64,000 bases of DNA from contig NZ_JALDAY010000011.1 in assembly GCF_022698165.1 (NCBI RefSeq), forward strand, positions 124,001-188,000, given 5' to 3'. Numbering within the stretch: position 1 is the first letter of the stretch; each line of letters opens with the position of its first letter. Source of the stretch: Streptomyces cylindrosporus (GTDB taxonomy: Bacteria > Actinomycetota > Actinomycetes > Streptomycetales > Streptomycetaceae). Shown here piece by piece: positions 50,105 to 58,218 of the stretch. Made by a program: the position numbers and the translations under genes. Under the pieces are notes generated by a model. The model saw only the letters and a list, made by a program, of their open reading frames with translations, ran no database searches and was not told where the DNA came from.

Positions 50105-51937
50105 TCAGGTGAGGTTCGTGGGCTCGGGTGGCTCGGGTGGATCGGGTAGCTCCCGGGGTTCCGAGGGCTCCGAGGGTTCCGGCAGGTCCGACGCCTCCTT
50201 CAGTGCGGCCCAGCGGGTCTCGCGCCAAGCGTCGTCGTGCCAGGGGGCGGCCTGCGGGGCGTCCGTCGGTGTGGGGTCGGTGGGCAGGAAGTCGTACGGC
50301 TTGAGCGCCGCGTCCTGCTGGTCGCGGACCAGGCCGTAGGTCTCAGCGCCGTATCCGTCGTCCTCGTCGTAGGGCAGGAGCGGTGTGCTGTTCACGGGCT
50401 CGCGTACGACGTGATCGCCGGAGTCGGCACCCTGGGCACCCTTGGGCTCGCCGCCCTGCTGGATCCCGAGCCACGCCCCGGCCCCCGCCAACGCCGCCCG
50501 GATCCCCCGGCCACCGGAAGCCCGCTCCCCCGGCGCCCCCGTCGTCTCCGACCTCGGCGCGGCGATCTTCGGCCCGTCACCCGTGTCCGCCCCGCCCCTC
50601 CGCCTCCGGCCCCGCCAGGCCCGCAGCCCCAGCGCCGTCGGCACAGCCACCGCCCCGATCCACAGGAACGCCGCACCCCCGGTCTCCCACCACACCGGCC
50701 CGAACCGAGCGAGCGCCCCGACCCCGAGCCGCCCACCCGCCAGCGCCGCGAGAACCCCGACACCGACCGCGCACAACAGAGCCGCGAGCCCGGCAGTCCC
50801 GGCGGTACGCCCGCGTGTCCAGGCGGCGGCCTCCCGAACGGTCCCCGTATCCGCGCCATGCGTACCCGAGCCACCCCTCGCTTCCGCACCCCCCGCCCCC
50901 ACAAACCACCCCACCGTCACCCCAGCCACCACCGGCACCACCCCCACAGCCCAGTTCAGCCACCCCCCGTCCCCCGCATCCGGCACCGCCGCCAGCAACG
51001 GGAACGGTGGCAGCAGAGGTGCCGGGGCCGAGGACAGGGGCCAGACCACATGGCCCGTGCCCAGCAGGAAGCCGGGGCCCAGGGAGTACGACGCCCCCCA
51101 CACCGCCCCGTTCGGCACCAGGGACGCGCACAGCAGAAGGACCGCGAACCGCCCCGACAGACCCTCCGTCAGGTGCAGGAAGGACGCTCGGGCGAGGTCG
51201 CCGTGCCAGGCCAGGGACGCTCCCAGCAGCAGGGCCCCGCCGCCGGTCAGCACCGTCACTCCCGCGAGCGCGGCCCGCGCCGCCGTGGCCGACCGGGCCC
51301 GTGCGACCGGCCCGAGGACCAGGCGCCGTACCCCTGCCGGGAGATGGATCAGCACCTCGTCGACGGCTTCGCGCGGATGGCCGTACGCCGTCCAGACCCC
51401 CGCCCCCGCCGCCGCCGTCACCAGCAGCGGCACGCACACCGCCGTCCACGCCCAGGCCGGCCGCAGTTCGCCCCCGGACGCGTACAGCGCCGCCGCCGTG
51501 CCCACGCCGAGGTAGCCGAGGACGACCCCGGACCACGCCGCCCACCCCGACGTCTCCTCGGCGCCCTCCTCCCCGGCGTCCACCGCGTCGCGTGCCGCGC
51601 GGTGCACCAGCCACACCGGCAGCGCGAGCAGCAGCAGCGGCGTGACACCGACCGGCGCGGGTACCCCGGACAGCGTGTCGGTGCGGACCAGTTCGGCGCC
51701 GTGGGCCAGGAGCCAGAGCGCCGCCGCGACATGCAGCGCGCCCCCGGGCCCGCTGTCCGGGTACGGCGAACTGATCCACAGCACCATCACGAGCACGGCG
51801 AACGACCCGAGCCCGAGACCGGCGGCCACCGCACCACCCAGGAGGCTGGCAGCCAGTCCGGGCGATCGGTCGCGCAACCGGGTGAGCAGGGACGACAACG
51901 GCGATCGGCGAGCGGTCATCTGGATCACGACCGTCAT
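50105..51937 (-). CDS. DUF6350 polytopic membrane protein (PerM-like)
   Basis: The 610-aa protein has about ten hydrophobic segments in its first 400 residues (LLGGAVAAGLGLGSFAVLVM, VTPLLLLALPVWLVH, FLLGTGHVVWPLSSAPAPLL) and a 170-residue hydrophilic tail rich in Pro, Glu and Asp (SEPREL, PPEPPEP). The SLGPGFxLGTG block matches the DUF6350/PerM-like proteins of actinobacteria, in which PerM is needed for cell division in mycobacteria. ATG 51937 is used; ATG 51919 is an alternative. It is divergent from a sigma-like gene. Confidence 0.8.
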   Translation of the reverse strand: MTVVIQMTARRSPLSSLLTRLRDRSPGLAASLLGGAVAAGLGLGSFAVLVMVLWISSPYPDSGPGGALHVAAALWLLAHGAELVRTDTLSGVPAPVGVTPLLLLALPVWLVHRAARDAVDAGEEGAEETSGWAAWSGVVLGYLGVGTAAALYASGGELRPAWAWTAVCVPLLVTAAAGAGVWTAYGHPREAVDEVLIHLPAGVRRLVLGPVARARSATAARAALAGVTVLTGGGALLLGASLAWHGDLARASFLHLTEGLSGRFAVLLLCASLVPNGAVWGASYSLGPGFLLGTGHVVWPLSSAPAPLLPPFPLLAAVPDAGDGGWLNWAVGVVPVVAGVTVGWFVGAGGAEARGGSGTHGADTGTVREAAAWTRGRTAGTAGLAALLCAVGVGVLAALAGGRLGVGALARFGPVWWETGGAAFLWIGAVAVPTALGLRAWRGRRRRGGADTGDGPKIAAPRSETTGAPGERASGGRGIRAALAGAGAWLGIQQGGEPKGAQGADSGDHVVREPVNSTPLLPYDEDDGYGAETYGLVRDQQDAALKPYDFLPTDPTPTDAPQAAPWHDDAWRETRWAALKEASDLPEPSEPSEPRELPDPPEPPEPTNLT

Positions 51938-52013
51938 GCTCCCAACGACACGCGCTTTCTCGTCGTAACAGGCGAACCCCCGATGTGTCGCTCAATATAC
52001 GTTTATGTACTTT

Positions 52014-52023
52014 TTCGTACGAA
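52014..52023. promoter_or_regulatory. TTCGTACGAA palindrome before the sigma-like gene
   Basis: The 10-bp perfect palindrome overlaps the ribosome-site region eleven bases before GTG 52034, within an unusually AT-rich stretch (AATATACGTTTATGTAC). It has the same core as the 18-bp palindrome at 49014-49031. Confidence 0.5.
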
Positions 52024-52033
52024 GGGGCGCCCT

Positions 52034-52909
52034 GTGACGCAGAGCCGCGCGTCGGAGTCCACGGAGGCACCCGTGACGGAGCTTCAGCCGACGCCGGAGC
52101 CGGCGCCCGCCCCGCTGACGCCCGCTCAGGCCTTCGACGCGCTCTACGCGTTCTGCGCGCCGGCCCTCGTGCGGCAGGCCTACCTGCTCACCGGGCGGCG
52201 CGAACTCGCGCGCGAGTCGGTCGAGCGGGCCTTCCAACTCGCCTGGCAGCGCTGGCCGGAGGTGGCCGTCGACCGTGACCCGGCGGGCTGGGTGCGGGCG
52301 GCGGCGTACGACATCGCCCTCTCCCCCTGGCACCGTTTCCGCCCCCGCTACCGCCACCCGGAACCCCCGCCGCCCGACGCCCCCGACCGCGCCCTGCTGT
52401 CCGCGCTCCTGAAACTCCCGCCGCCGTACCGTCGAACGCTGTTGTTGTACGACGGTGTCGGCCTCGACCTGCCCGAGACCGCGGCGGAGACGGAGGCGAG
52501 CACGCCGGCCGCCGCGGGCCGTCTGCTGCACGCGCGCGAGGCGATCGCCGCCCGGCTGCCGGAGCTCGCGGACTCCTCGGAACTCCACCGCCGACTGGCC
52601 GAACTGGCCTCCACGGAGCGGCTGCGCGCGGCCAGGCCGCCGACGGTGCGGAGGGGAGGCGAGCGCAGGACGCGCTTCTGGACGCGGGCCGCCATCGCCT
52701 TCACCGTGGCTCTGATGGGCACCACCACGTTCGCGCTGCGCACGGCCCCGACGCAGTACGAGCCACCGGTCTCACCGGGTGTGCGGGTGCAGGGGGTTCC
52801 GCCGCGGGTGGCGCCGGGGGCGTTGTCGGAGGCCGAGGTGGAGCTGCGCGCGAAGCTGCGCCGGGAGGCGGAGCACGGTCCGGACCGGCTTGTACCCGTG
52901 GCACGTTGA
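52034..52909 (+). CDS. Membrane-anchored sigma-factor-like protein
   Basis: The 291-aa product resembles a sigma-70 family protein: a region 2-like helix bundle (FDALYAFCAPALVRQAYLLT, RESVERAFQLAWQRWPEV) and a region 4-like part (LLKLPPPYRRTLLLYDGVGL, ETAAETEASTPAAAGRLLH), both degenerate. It then has a transmembrane segment (AIAFTVALMGTTTFAL) and an exported tail. GTG 52034 follows GAAGGGG; the longer open frame is a shadow of the DUF6350 gene. A sigma-like domain tethered to the membrane could act as a sequestered regulator or a non-functional relative. Confidence 0.75.
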   Translation: MTQSRASESTEAPVTELQPTPEPAPAPLTPAQAFDALYAFCAPALVRQAYLLTGRRELARESVERAFQLAWQRWPEVAVDRDPAGWVRAAAYDIALSPWHRFRPRYRHPEPPPPDAPDRALLSALLKLPPPYRRTLLLYDGVGLDLPETAAETEASTPAAAGRLLHAREAIAARLPELADSSELHRRLAELASTERLRAARPPTVRRGGERRTRFWTRAAIAFTVALMGTTTFALRTAPTQYEPPVSPGVRVQGVPPRVAPGALSEAEVELRAKLRREAEHGPDRLVPVAR

Positions 52910-52910
52910 A

Positions 52911-52940
52911 GGGCCCGTCCCCCACCCGGGGAACGGGCCC
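52911..52940. terminator. Bidirectional hairpin between the sigma-like gene and sucD
   Basis: GGGCCCGT (52911-52918) pairs with ACGGGCCC (52933-52940), and the loop has further CCCC/GGGG pairing. It lies between two convergent genes. Confidence 0.8.
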
Positions 52941-52960
52941 ATCAAGCACTGCTAAAGGGT

Positions 52961-53845
52961 TCAGCCGGCCAGGATCTCGCGCGCCAGCTTGGCCGTCTCG
53001 GTCGGGGTCTTGCCGACCTTGACGCCCGCGGCCTCCAGGGCCTCCTTCTTGGCGGCGGCCGTGCCGGAGGAGCCGGAGACGATGGCGCCGGCGTGGCCCA
53101 TGGTCTTGCCCTCGGGCGCGGTGAAGCCCGCGACGTAGCCGACGACCGGCTTGGTCACGTTCTTCTGGATGAAGGCCGCGGCCCGCTCCTCGGCGTCGCC
53201 GCCGATCTCGCCGATCATCACGATCAGGTCGGTGTCGGGGTCGGCCTCGAACGCGGCGAGCGCGTCGATGTGCGTGGTGCCGATGATCGGGTCACCACCG
53301 ATGCCGACGGCCGACGAGAAGCCGATGTCACGCAGCTCGTACATCATCTGGTACGTCAGCGTGCCGGACTTCGAGACCAGGCCGATGCGGCCCGGCTTGG
53401 TGATGTCGCCCGGGATGATGCCGGCGTTGGACTGGCCGGGGGTGATGAGACCCGGGCAGTTGGGGCCGATGATCCGCGTCTTGTTGCCCTTGCTGACCGC
53501 GTAGGCGTAGAAGGCGGCGGAGTCGTGGACGGCGATGCCCTCGGTGATGACGACCGCGAGGGGGATCTCGGCGTCGATGGCCTCGACCACGGCGGCCTTG
53601 GCGAAGGCCGGCGGTACGAAGAGTACGGACACGTTCGCGCCCGTCTTCTCGATCGCCTCGGCGACGGTGCCGAAGACCGGGATCTCGGTGCCGTCGATGT
53701 CGACGGACGTGCCGGCCTTGCGGGGGTTCACGCCGCCGACGATGTTCGTGCCGTCGGCCAGCATGAGCTTGGTGTGCTTCATGCCCGTGGCACCGGTCAT
53801 GCCCTGGACGATGACCTTGCTGTCCTTGTTGAGGAAGATAGCCAT
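52961..53845 (-). CDS. sucD: Succinyl-CoA synthetase, alpha subunit
   Basis: The 294-aa subunit has the CoA-binding N-terminus (KVIVQGMTGATGMKHTKLML), the PNCPGLITPGQ stretch and the phosphohistidine loop GHAGAIVSGSSGTAAAKKEA. With SucC it makes ATP or GTP from succinyl-CoA in the TCA cycle. ATG 53845 lies 22 bp after the sucC stop, so the two form an operon. Length is typical. Confidence 0.97.
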   Translation of the reverse strand: MAIFLNKDSKVIVQGMTGATGMKHTKLMLADGTNIVGGVNPRKAGTSVDIDGTEIPVFGTVAEAIEKTGANVSVLFVPPAFAKAAVVEAIDAEIPLAVVITEGIAVHDSAAFYAYAVSKGNKTRIIGPNCPGLITPGQSNAGIIPGDITKPGRIGLVSKSGTLTYQMMYELRDIGFSSAVGIGGDPIIGTTHIDALAAFEADPDTDLIVMIGEIGGDAEERAAAFIQKNVTKPVVGYVAGFTAPEGKTMGHAGAIVSGSSGTAAAKKEALEAAGVKVGKTPTETAKLAREILAG

Positions 53846-53867
53846 GGCTGTCTGAGTCCCTCTTCCC

Positions 53868-55046
53868 TTACTTCGCAGCCGCGAGCTCGGCGGCCTTGTC
53901 GGCCGCGCCGTCCATGGTGTCCACGCGCTGGACCAGCGGGTGGTTGGCGTCGGAGAGGATCTGACGACCCAGCTCGGCGTTGTTGCCGTCCAGACGCACG
54001 ACCAGCGGCTTGGTGACGTCCTCGCCGCGGTCCTCCAGGAGCTTCAGCGCCTGGACGATGCCGTTGGCGACCTCGTCGCACGCGGTGATGCCGCCGAAGA
54101 CGTTGACGAAGACGGACTTGACGTCCGGGTCGCCGAGGATGATCTCCAGGCCGTTCGCCATGACGGCCGCGGAGGCGCCGCCGCCGATGTCGAGGAAGTT
54201 GGCGGGCTTGACGCCACCGTGGTTCTCACCGGCGTACGCGACGACGTCCAGGGTGCTCATGACGAGACCCGCGCCGTTGCCGATGATGCCGACCTCGCCG
54301 TCGAGCTTGACGTAGTTGAGGTTCTTGGCCTTGGCGGCGGCCTCCAGCGGGTTGGCCGACTCCTTGTCCTGGAGGGCCTCGTGCTCCGGCTGACGGAACT
54401 CGGCGTTCTCGTCCAGGGAGACCTTGCCGTCGAGGGCGATGACGTCACCGGAGGCGACCTTCGCGAGGGGGTTGACCTCGACGAGGAGGGCGTCCTCCTT
54501 GATGAAGGTGTCCCACAGCTTGACGAGGACGTCGGCGACCTTGTCGGCGACCTCGGCCGGGAACTTGGCGGCCGCGACGATCTCGCGGGCCTTCTCCTCG
54601 GTCACACCCTCGTTGGCGTCGATCGGGGTCTTGGCTACGGCCTCGGGGCGGGTGGCCGCCACCTCCTCGATCTCCATGCCGCCCTCGACGGAGGCGATGG
54701 AGAGGAAGGTGCGGTTGGCGCGGTCGAGGAGGAAGGAGACGTAGTACTCCTCCACGATCTCGGGCGCGGTCTCGGCGATCATCACCCGGTGGACCGTGTG
54801 GCCCTTGATGTCCATGCCGAGGATGTTGGTCGCGTGCTCGACGGCCTCGTCGGGGGTGGCGGCGAGCTTGACGCCGCCGGCCTTGCCGCGGCCGCCGACC
54901 TTCACCTGGGCCTTGACGACGGACTTGCCACCGAGGCGCTCGGTGGCTGCGCGGGCCGCCTCAGGCGTGTCGATGACTTCACCGGCCAGCACCGGTACAT
55001 CGTGCTTGGCGAAGAGGTCCCTCGCCTGGTACTCGAACAGGTCCAC
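53868..55046 (-). CDS. sucC: Succinyl-CoA synthetase, beta subunit
   Basis: The 392-aa subunit has the N-terminal MDLFEYQARDLFAKHDVPVL, ATP-grasp elements (VVKAQVKVGGRGKAGGVKLA), GNGAGLVMSTLDVV and FVNVFGGITACDEVANGI. It carries the nucleotide site and partners SucD. GTG 55046 follows AGGGACGGAAG. Upstream is a 748-bp non-coding interval with a Crp-like site and two strong hairpins, so regulation of sucCD may be complex. Confidence 0.97.
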   Translation of the reverse strand: MDLFEYQARDLFAKHDVPVLAGEVIDTPEAARAATERLGGKSVVKAQVKVGGRGKAGGVKLAATPDEAVEHATNILGMDIKGHTVHRVMIAETAPEIVEEYYVSFLLDRANRTFLSIASVEGGMEIEEVAATRPEAVAKTPIDANEGVTEEKAREIVAAAKFPAEVADKVADVLVKLWDTFIKEDALLVEVNPLAKVASGDVIALDGKVSLDENAEFRQPEHEALQDKESANPLEAAAKAKNLNYVKLDGEVGIIGNGAGLVMSTLDVVAYAGENHGGVKPANFLDIGGGASAAVMANGLEIILGDPDVKSVFVNVFGGITACDEVANGIVQALKLLEDRGEDVTKPLVVRLDGNNAELGRQILSDANHPLVQRVDTMDGAADKAAELAAAK

Positions 55047-55227
55047 GCGCTTCCGTCCCTATCGTGATCTCGCGGTTCGTTGGATGCGTGGGCGTGCCGC
55101 GATGGGCAACGTGACGTCCGACGTCTGTCACAAGGGAGGCGCACACGGTGTCCGAGCGCGCGGCATGTCCGTCTCGCAGGTTATCGCTGCTTGCAGGAGG
55201 CCCCTAAATCGAGGGTCACACCTGAGC

Positions 55228-55243
55228 GGTGATACCTGTCACA
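55228..55243. promoter_or_regulatory. Crp/GlxR-like site GGTGA-N6-TCACA upstream of sucC
   Basis: The sequence GGTGATACCTGTCACA fits the TGTGA-N6-TCACA pattern except for the first base and lies about 182 bp before the sucC start. A second half-site (GGTCACACC) is 14 bp away. Streptomyces Crp binds this type of site. Pattern match only. Confidence 0.4.
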
Positions 55244-55451
55244 TGATGCCGCGCTCACTGGCACGGCGTGCCGGGTGTGAGGGGGCGGCGTCCCCGATGT
55301 GGGGGTTTCGAAGGGGCCGACGGCGCCGGGAGTGGTCCGGACGTCACGCTGAGGAGAGGGCGGGGAGAACCCGGGAGGGAACGGGGAGGGATCGGGGAAA
55401 GCGGCCCTGAGCAGCCGGAAACCGGCCACGCTGGGAGGGCCGGACGAGGCG

Positions 55452-55489
55452 GGGCCCCACCGGGCTGGGGTTGGCCCGGTGAGGCCCCT
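55452..55489. other. 15-bp hairpin (one mismatch) in the sucC upstream gap
   Basis: GGGGCCCCACCGGGC pairs with GCCCGGTGAGGCCCC (one C-A mismatch) around an 8-base loop. No gene end lies near it on either strand: the nearest is the stop of the repeat-protein gene at 55795, about 300 bp away. It may be part of a structured RNA. Confidence 0.6.
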
Positions 55490-55534
55490 GGTACGGCCCC
55501 GAGGTCGCTCGAAAGCGCCAAGTCACGGGGCCTG

Positions 55535-55570
55535 GCCGGGCGCTCCCCACCCCAATGGGGAGCGCCCGGC
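55535..55570. terminator. 14-bp perfect hairpin in the sucC upstream gap
   Basis: GCCGGGCGCTCCCC (55535-55548) pairs exactly with GGGGAGCGCCCGGC (55557-55570) around ACCCCAAT. It is about 225 bp beyond the stop of the repeat-protein gene (minus strand) and may end that transcript. The gap from 55047 to 55794 has no convincing gene. Confidence 0.65.
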
Positions 55571-55713
55571 CCGTTCCGTGAGGTTCGGGTGGACGGACCG
55601 ACGGCTTTCGGCCGTCCGAGTGCTTCGTCCTCACGGAGCCGGTCGGTCGGCGCACTCATTGCGTGCGCCGGTGGTGATGGTGATCACCGGGGTTGGCGTG
55701 CGGTGCGTTCTTT

Positions 55714-55766
55714 GCAGGCGGTGCAGGCGGTGCACGCGGTGCGTGCGGTGCGTGCGGTGCGTGCAC
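55714..55766. repeat. 9-bp minisatellite (GCRKGCGGT, nearly six copies)
   Basis: Units GCAGGCGGT, GCAGGCGGT, GCACGCGGT, GCGTGCGGT, GCGTGCGGT and a partial GCGTGCAC follow one another 28 bp downstream of the repeat-protein stop. No function is evident. Confidence 0.85.
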
Positions 55767-55794
55767 TTCGCACGCCGGGTATGGGTCGCGGCGG

Positions 55795-57897
55795 TCAGAG
55801 GCGGTACGGGGCGCCGTGCGAGGAGTCGTACGAGGTGCCGTGCGGGAGGTCGTACGAGGTGCCGTTCCGCACGTCCTGGAGGTAGCCCGGTGTGACCGAC
55901 TCGGCCACGCCCTCGGCGCCGGTGACGGCGTGGCCGGCGAGCGGGCCCGCGGTGCTGCGGACGGTGCCGGTCAGGTCCTCGGCGAAGGGGGCGACCTGGC
56001 CCGTGACGCCGTGCGCGAAGGGGGCCACGTCGCCGACGACGTCGTACGCGAAGGGCGTGACGTCGCCCGTGACGCCGTACGCCAGCGTCGTCGCGCTGCC
56101 GGCGACGCCCTGGACGACGGGCTCGACGAGGTCGACGACGGGCGCGGCGGCCTCGGTGACCCCCTGCGCGAACTGCGGCACCTGGCCGGTGACGCCGTAC
56201 GCCAGGCCGGTCGCGTGCCCGGCGACGCCGTACGCGAGCGGCGGCACCTCGCCGACGACGCCGTCGGCGAAGGGGGCAACATCCCCCACCACGCCGTACG
56301 CCAGGCCACCGGCGTCACCCACGGCCTGCCCGGCGACGGGCAGCACGCCGTGCACGGCGGTACCGACGACCGGCGGCAGCACGGCCCCGGTCGCGTCCTC
56401 AGCGACCTCACCGACCAGTCCGGTGGCGTACGACGGCACGTCGGCGACGACTCCACCGACGACGGGCGTCACGCCGTGCACGGCCCCACCGGCGACGCCC
56501 TGGACGTCGGACACGGCGCCGGTGGCGACGGGGAGCACGCCGCCCACCGCGCCGGTCGCGACCGGCTGGACGCCCGTGACGACCCCGCCGGCGACGGGCT
56601 CGACGTCGGCCACGACGCCGTACGCCAGCGCGGTCGCGGCACCGACCGCGTGCCCCGCGGTCTGCTCGACCCCGCCCACGGCTCCGCCCGCGACGGGCAG
56701 CACGCCGCCAACCGCACCCGTGGCGACCGGCGTGACGCCGTCCACCGCGTGATGGGCGGTGGGCAGGACACCGGCGGCGGCCTGACCGGCGACCGGGACG
56801 ACGCCCGCCACGGCCTGACCGGCGACCGGCAGCACGCCGTCCACGGCGGAGCCCGCGAGCGGCGGGACGACGGCGGTGACCGTCTCGTCGACGACGGGGG
56901 TGACTGTGCCGGGGATGGTCTTGACCGTGCCGGGGACGCTCTTGACCGTGCCGAGCGCGAGGTGGTCGACGCCGTTGACCGTTCCGACAGCCCGCTGCTC
57001 GACGCCGCCGACCGTGCCGATGGCCTGCGCGCCGACCCCGTCGACCGTGCCCGTGACGTGGCTCGGGATCGCTGCGACGGAAGCCTGGGCGGCGGAGGTC
57101 ACGGTGCCGGTCTCGCCCTGTGCGACCGAGGCCACGCCGGTCGCCCGGCCCTGTGCCTTGCCGACCGCGCCCTGCGCACCCGCCGTGGAACGGCCCGCGC
57201 CCGCGACGGTCTGCTGAGCCTTCGTCCGTACGACGCCGTCGACGCCCTGCGTCTGCGAACGCGCCGCCGACTGCACGCCCTGCAACTTCGTCTGCGCGGC
57301 GGCGAGTGCCTGCTCCACCTCGGGAGCGAACACGGCGAGCGGGCCGAAGAGGTAGTCGATCTCGCCCTGCGGGGAGTCGGTCGCGTCGGAGGCGGCGGCA
57401 TGCGCCTGCTCCGCCGTGCCCCGCGCCTGCCCGGCGGCGTCGTTCGCCCTGGCCTGCGCGGCCTGCGCGGCCCGTGCGGCCTTTGCGCCCTGGATGGCTG
57501 CGGCGCCCTTGATCTTCGTGGCCTTGGAGGCCGAGGCCGTCGACGGCACCGAGACCTTGGCGTCGACGTACTTGCGGGCCTGCTCGGCCGCCCCGCCCGC
57601 CTTCCCGGCCCCGGTCGCGGTGTCGGCGGCCCCGGACGCGGTGGACGTGGCCCGACCCGCACTGTCGTCGACCGTCCCGGTGGTGTCCGCCACGCCGGTG
57701 ACCACGCCGTCGACCGTGCCGGTGACGGTGTCGGTCAGCGTGCCGAGCGTGCTGTCGGTGCCGGTGTCGGCGGTCGTGTCCGATGCGGACAGGGAGGAGG
57801 CCGGCAACTCGTCCGCGCTGGCGACGGCGGACCCGAGCGCCCACGCGCCGGTGACACCGGCGGCTATGACTATGGAGCGGCGGATGTTCTTGTTCAT
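55795..57897 (-). CDS. Secreted protein made of about 35 eleven-residue (hendecad) repeats
   Basis: The 700-aa product has a signal peptide (IVIAAGVTGAWALGSAVASA, cleavage near residue 28), an Ala-rich helical region (residues 100-240), and then a regular 11-residue repeat from about 244 to 644, typified by GVLPVATGAVG and DVAPFAHGVTG: 24 perfect-length units, a 9-mer break, seven units, a 7-mer break and four units. It ends with HGTSYD-type repeats. ATG 57897 is the first Met before the signal peptide. No lipobox or sortase signal. I know no named family; surface or aggregating structure is inferred. Confidence 0.82.
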   Translation of the reverse strand: MNKNIRRSIVIAAGVTGAWALGSAVASADELPASSLSASDTTADTGTDSTLGTLTDTVTGTVDGVVTGVADTTGTVDDSAGRATSTASGAADTATGAGKAGGAAEQARKYVDAKVSVPSTASASKATKIKGAAAIQGAKAARAAQAAQARANDAAGQARGTAEQAHAAASDATDSPQGEIDYLFGPLAVFAPEVEQALAAAQTKLQGVQSAARSQTQGVDGVVRTKAQQTVAGAGRSTAGAQGAVGKAQGRATGVASVAQGETGTVTSAAQASVAAIPSHVTGTVDGVGAQAIGTVGGVEQRAVGTVNGVDHLALGTVKSVPGTVKTIPGTVTPVVDETVTAVVPPLAGSAVDGVLPVAGQAVAGVVPVAGQAAAGVLPTAHHAVDGVTPVATGAVGGVLPVAGGAVGGVEQTAGHAVGAATALAYGVVADVEPVAGGVVTGVQPVATGAVGGVLPVATGAVSDVQGVAGGAVHGVTPVVGGVVADVPSYATGLVGEVAEDATGAVLPPVVGTAVHGVLPVAGQAVGDAGGLAYGVVGDVAPFADGVVGEVPPLAYGVAGHATGLAYGVTGQVPQFAQGVTEAAAPVVDLVEPVVQGVAGSATTLAYGVTGDVTPFAYDVVGDVAPFAHGVTGQVAPFAEDLTGTVRSTAGPLAGHAVTGAEGVAESVTPGYLQDVRNGTSYDLPHGTSYDSSHGAPYRL

Positions 57898-58011
57898 GCT
57901 TACGTCAGATCCTTCGGATCGGATCCTGGGAAGCGCCTGGAAGCACGGTGGGCTTCGGCGTTTCGTCGGACGGCTTGGGGACAATTCCGGCGCCGATTCC
58001 GTGCGTGGTCC

Positions 58012-58110
58012 GGGAGTTCGCGAGCTCGGGAGCTCAGGAACTCGGGGGTTCGGGAGCTCAGGAACTCGGGGGTTCGAGAGCTAGGGAACTCGGGGGTTCA
58101 GGAGCTCGGG
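58012..58110. repeat. Three to four tandem 24-bp repeats between two exported-protein genes
   Basis: Identical 24-bp units at 58028-58051 and 58052-58075, a diverged one at 58076-58099, and partial ones on each side. The unit contains GGGAGCTC and GAACTC...GGTTC, so it can fold. The gap 57898-58218 has no gene. Confidence 0.9.
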
Positions 58111-58218
58111 ACCAGCGGAGTCGGCGGCTTCCGTCCGGAGTTCGGAGAGGGATCCGGACGGGCGGGCAGACCTGTTCCGCCCCCGCGCGGCAGGCCTACG
58201 GCGGGGGAAGTGCCTGTC

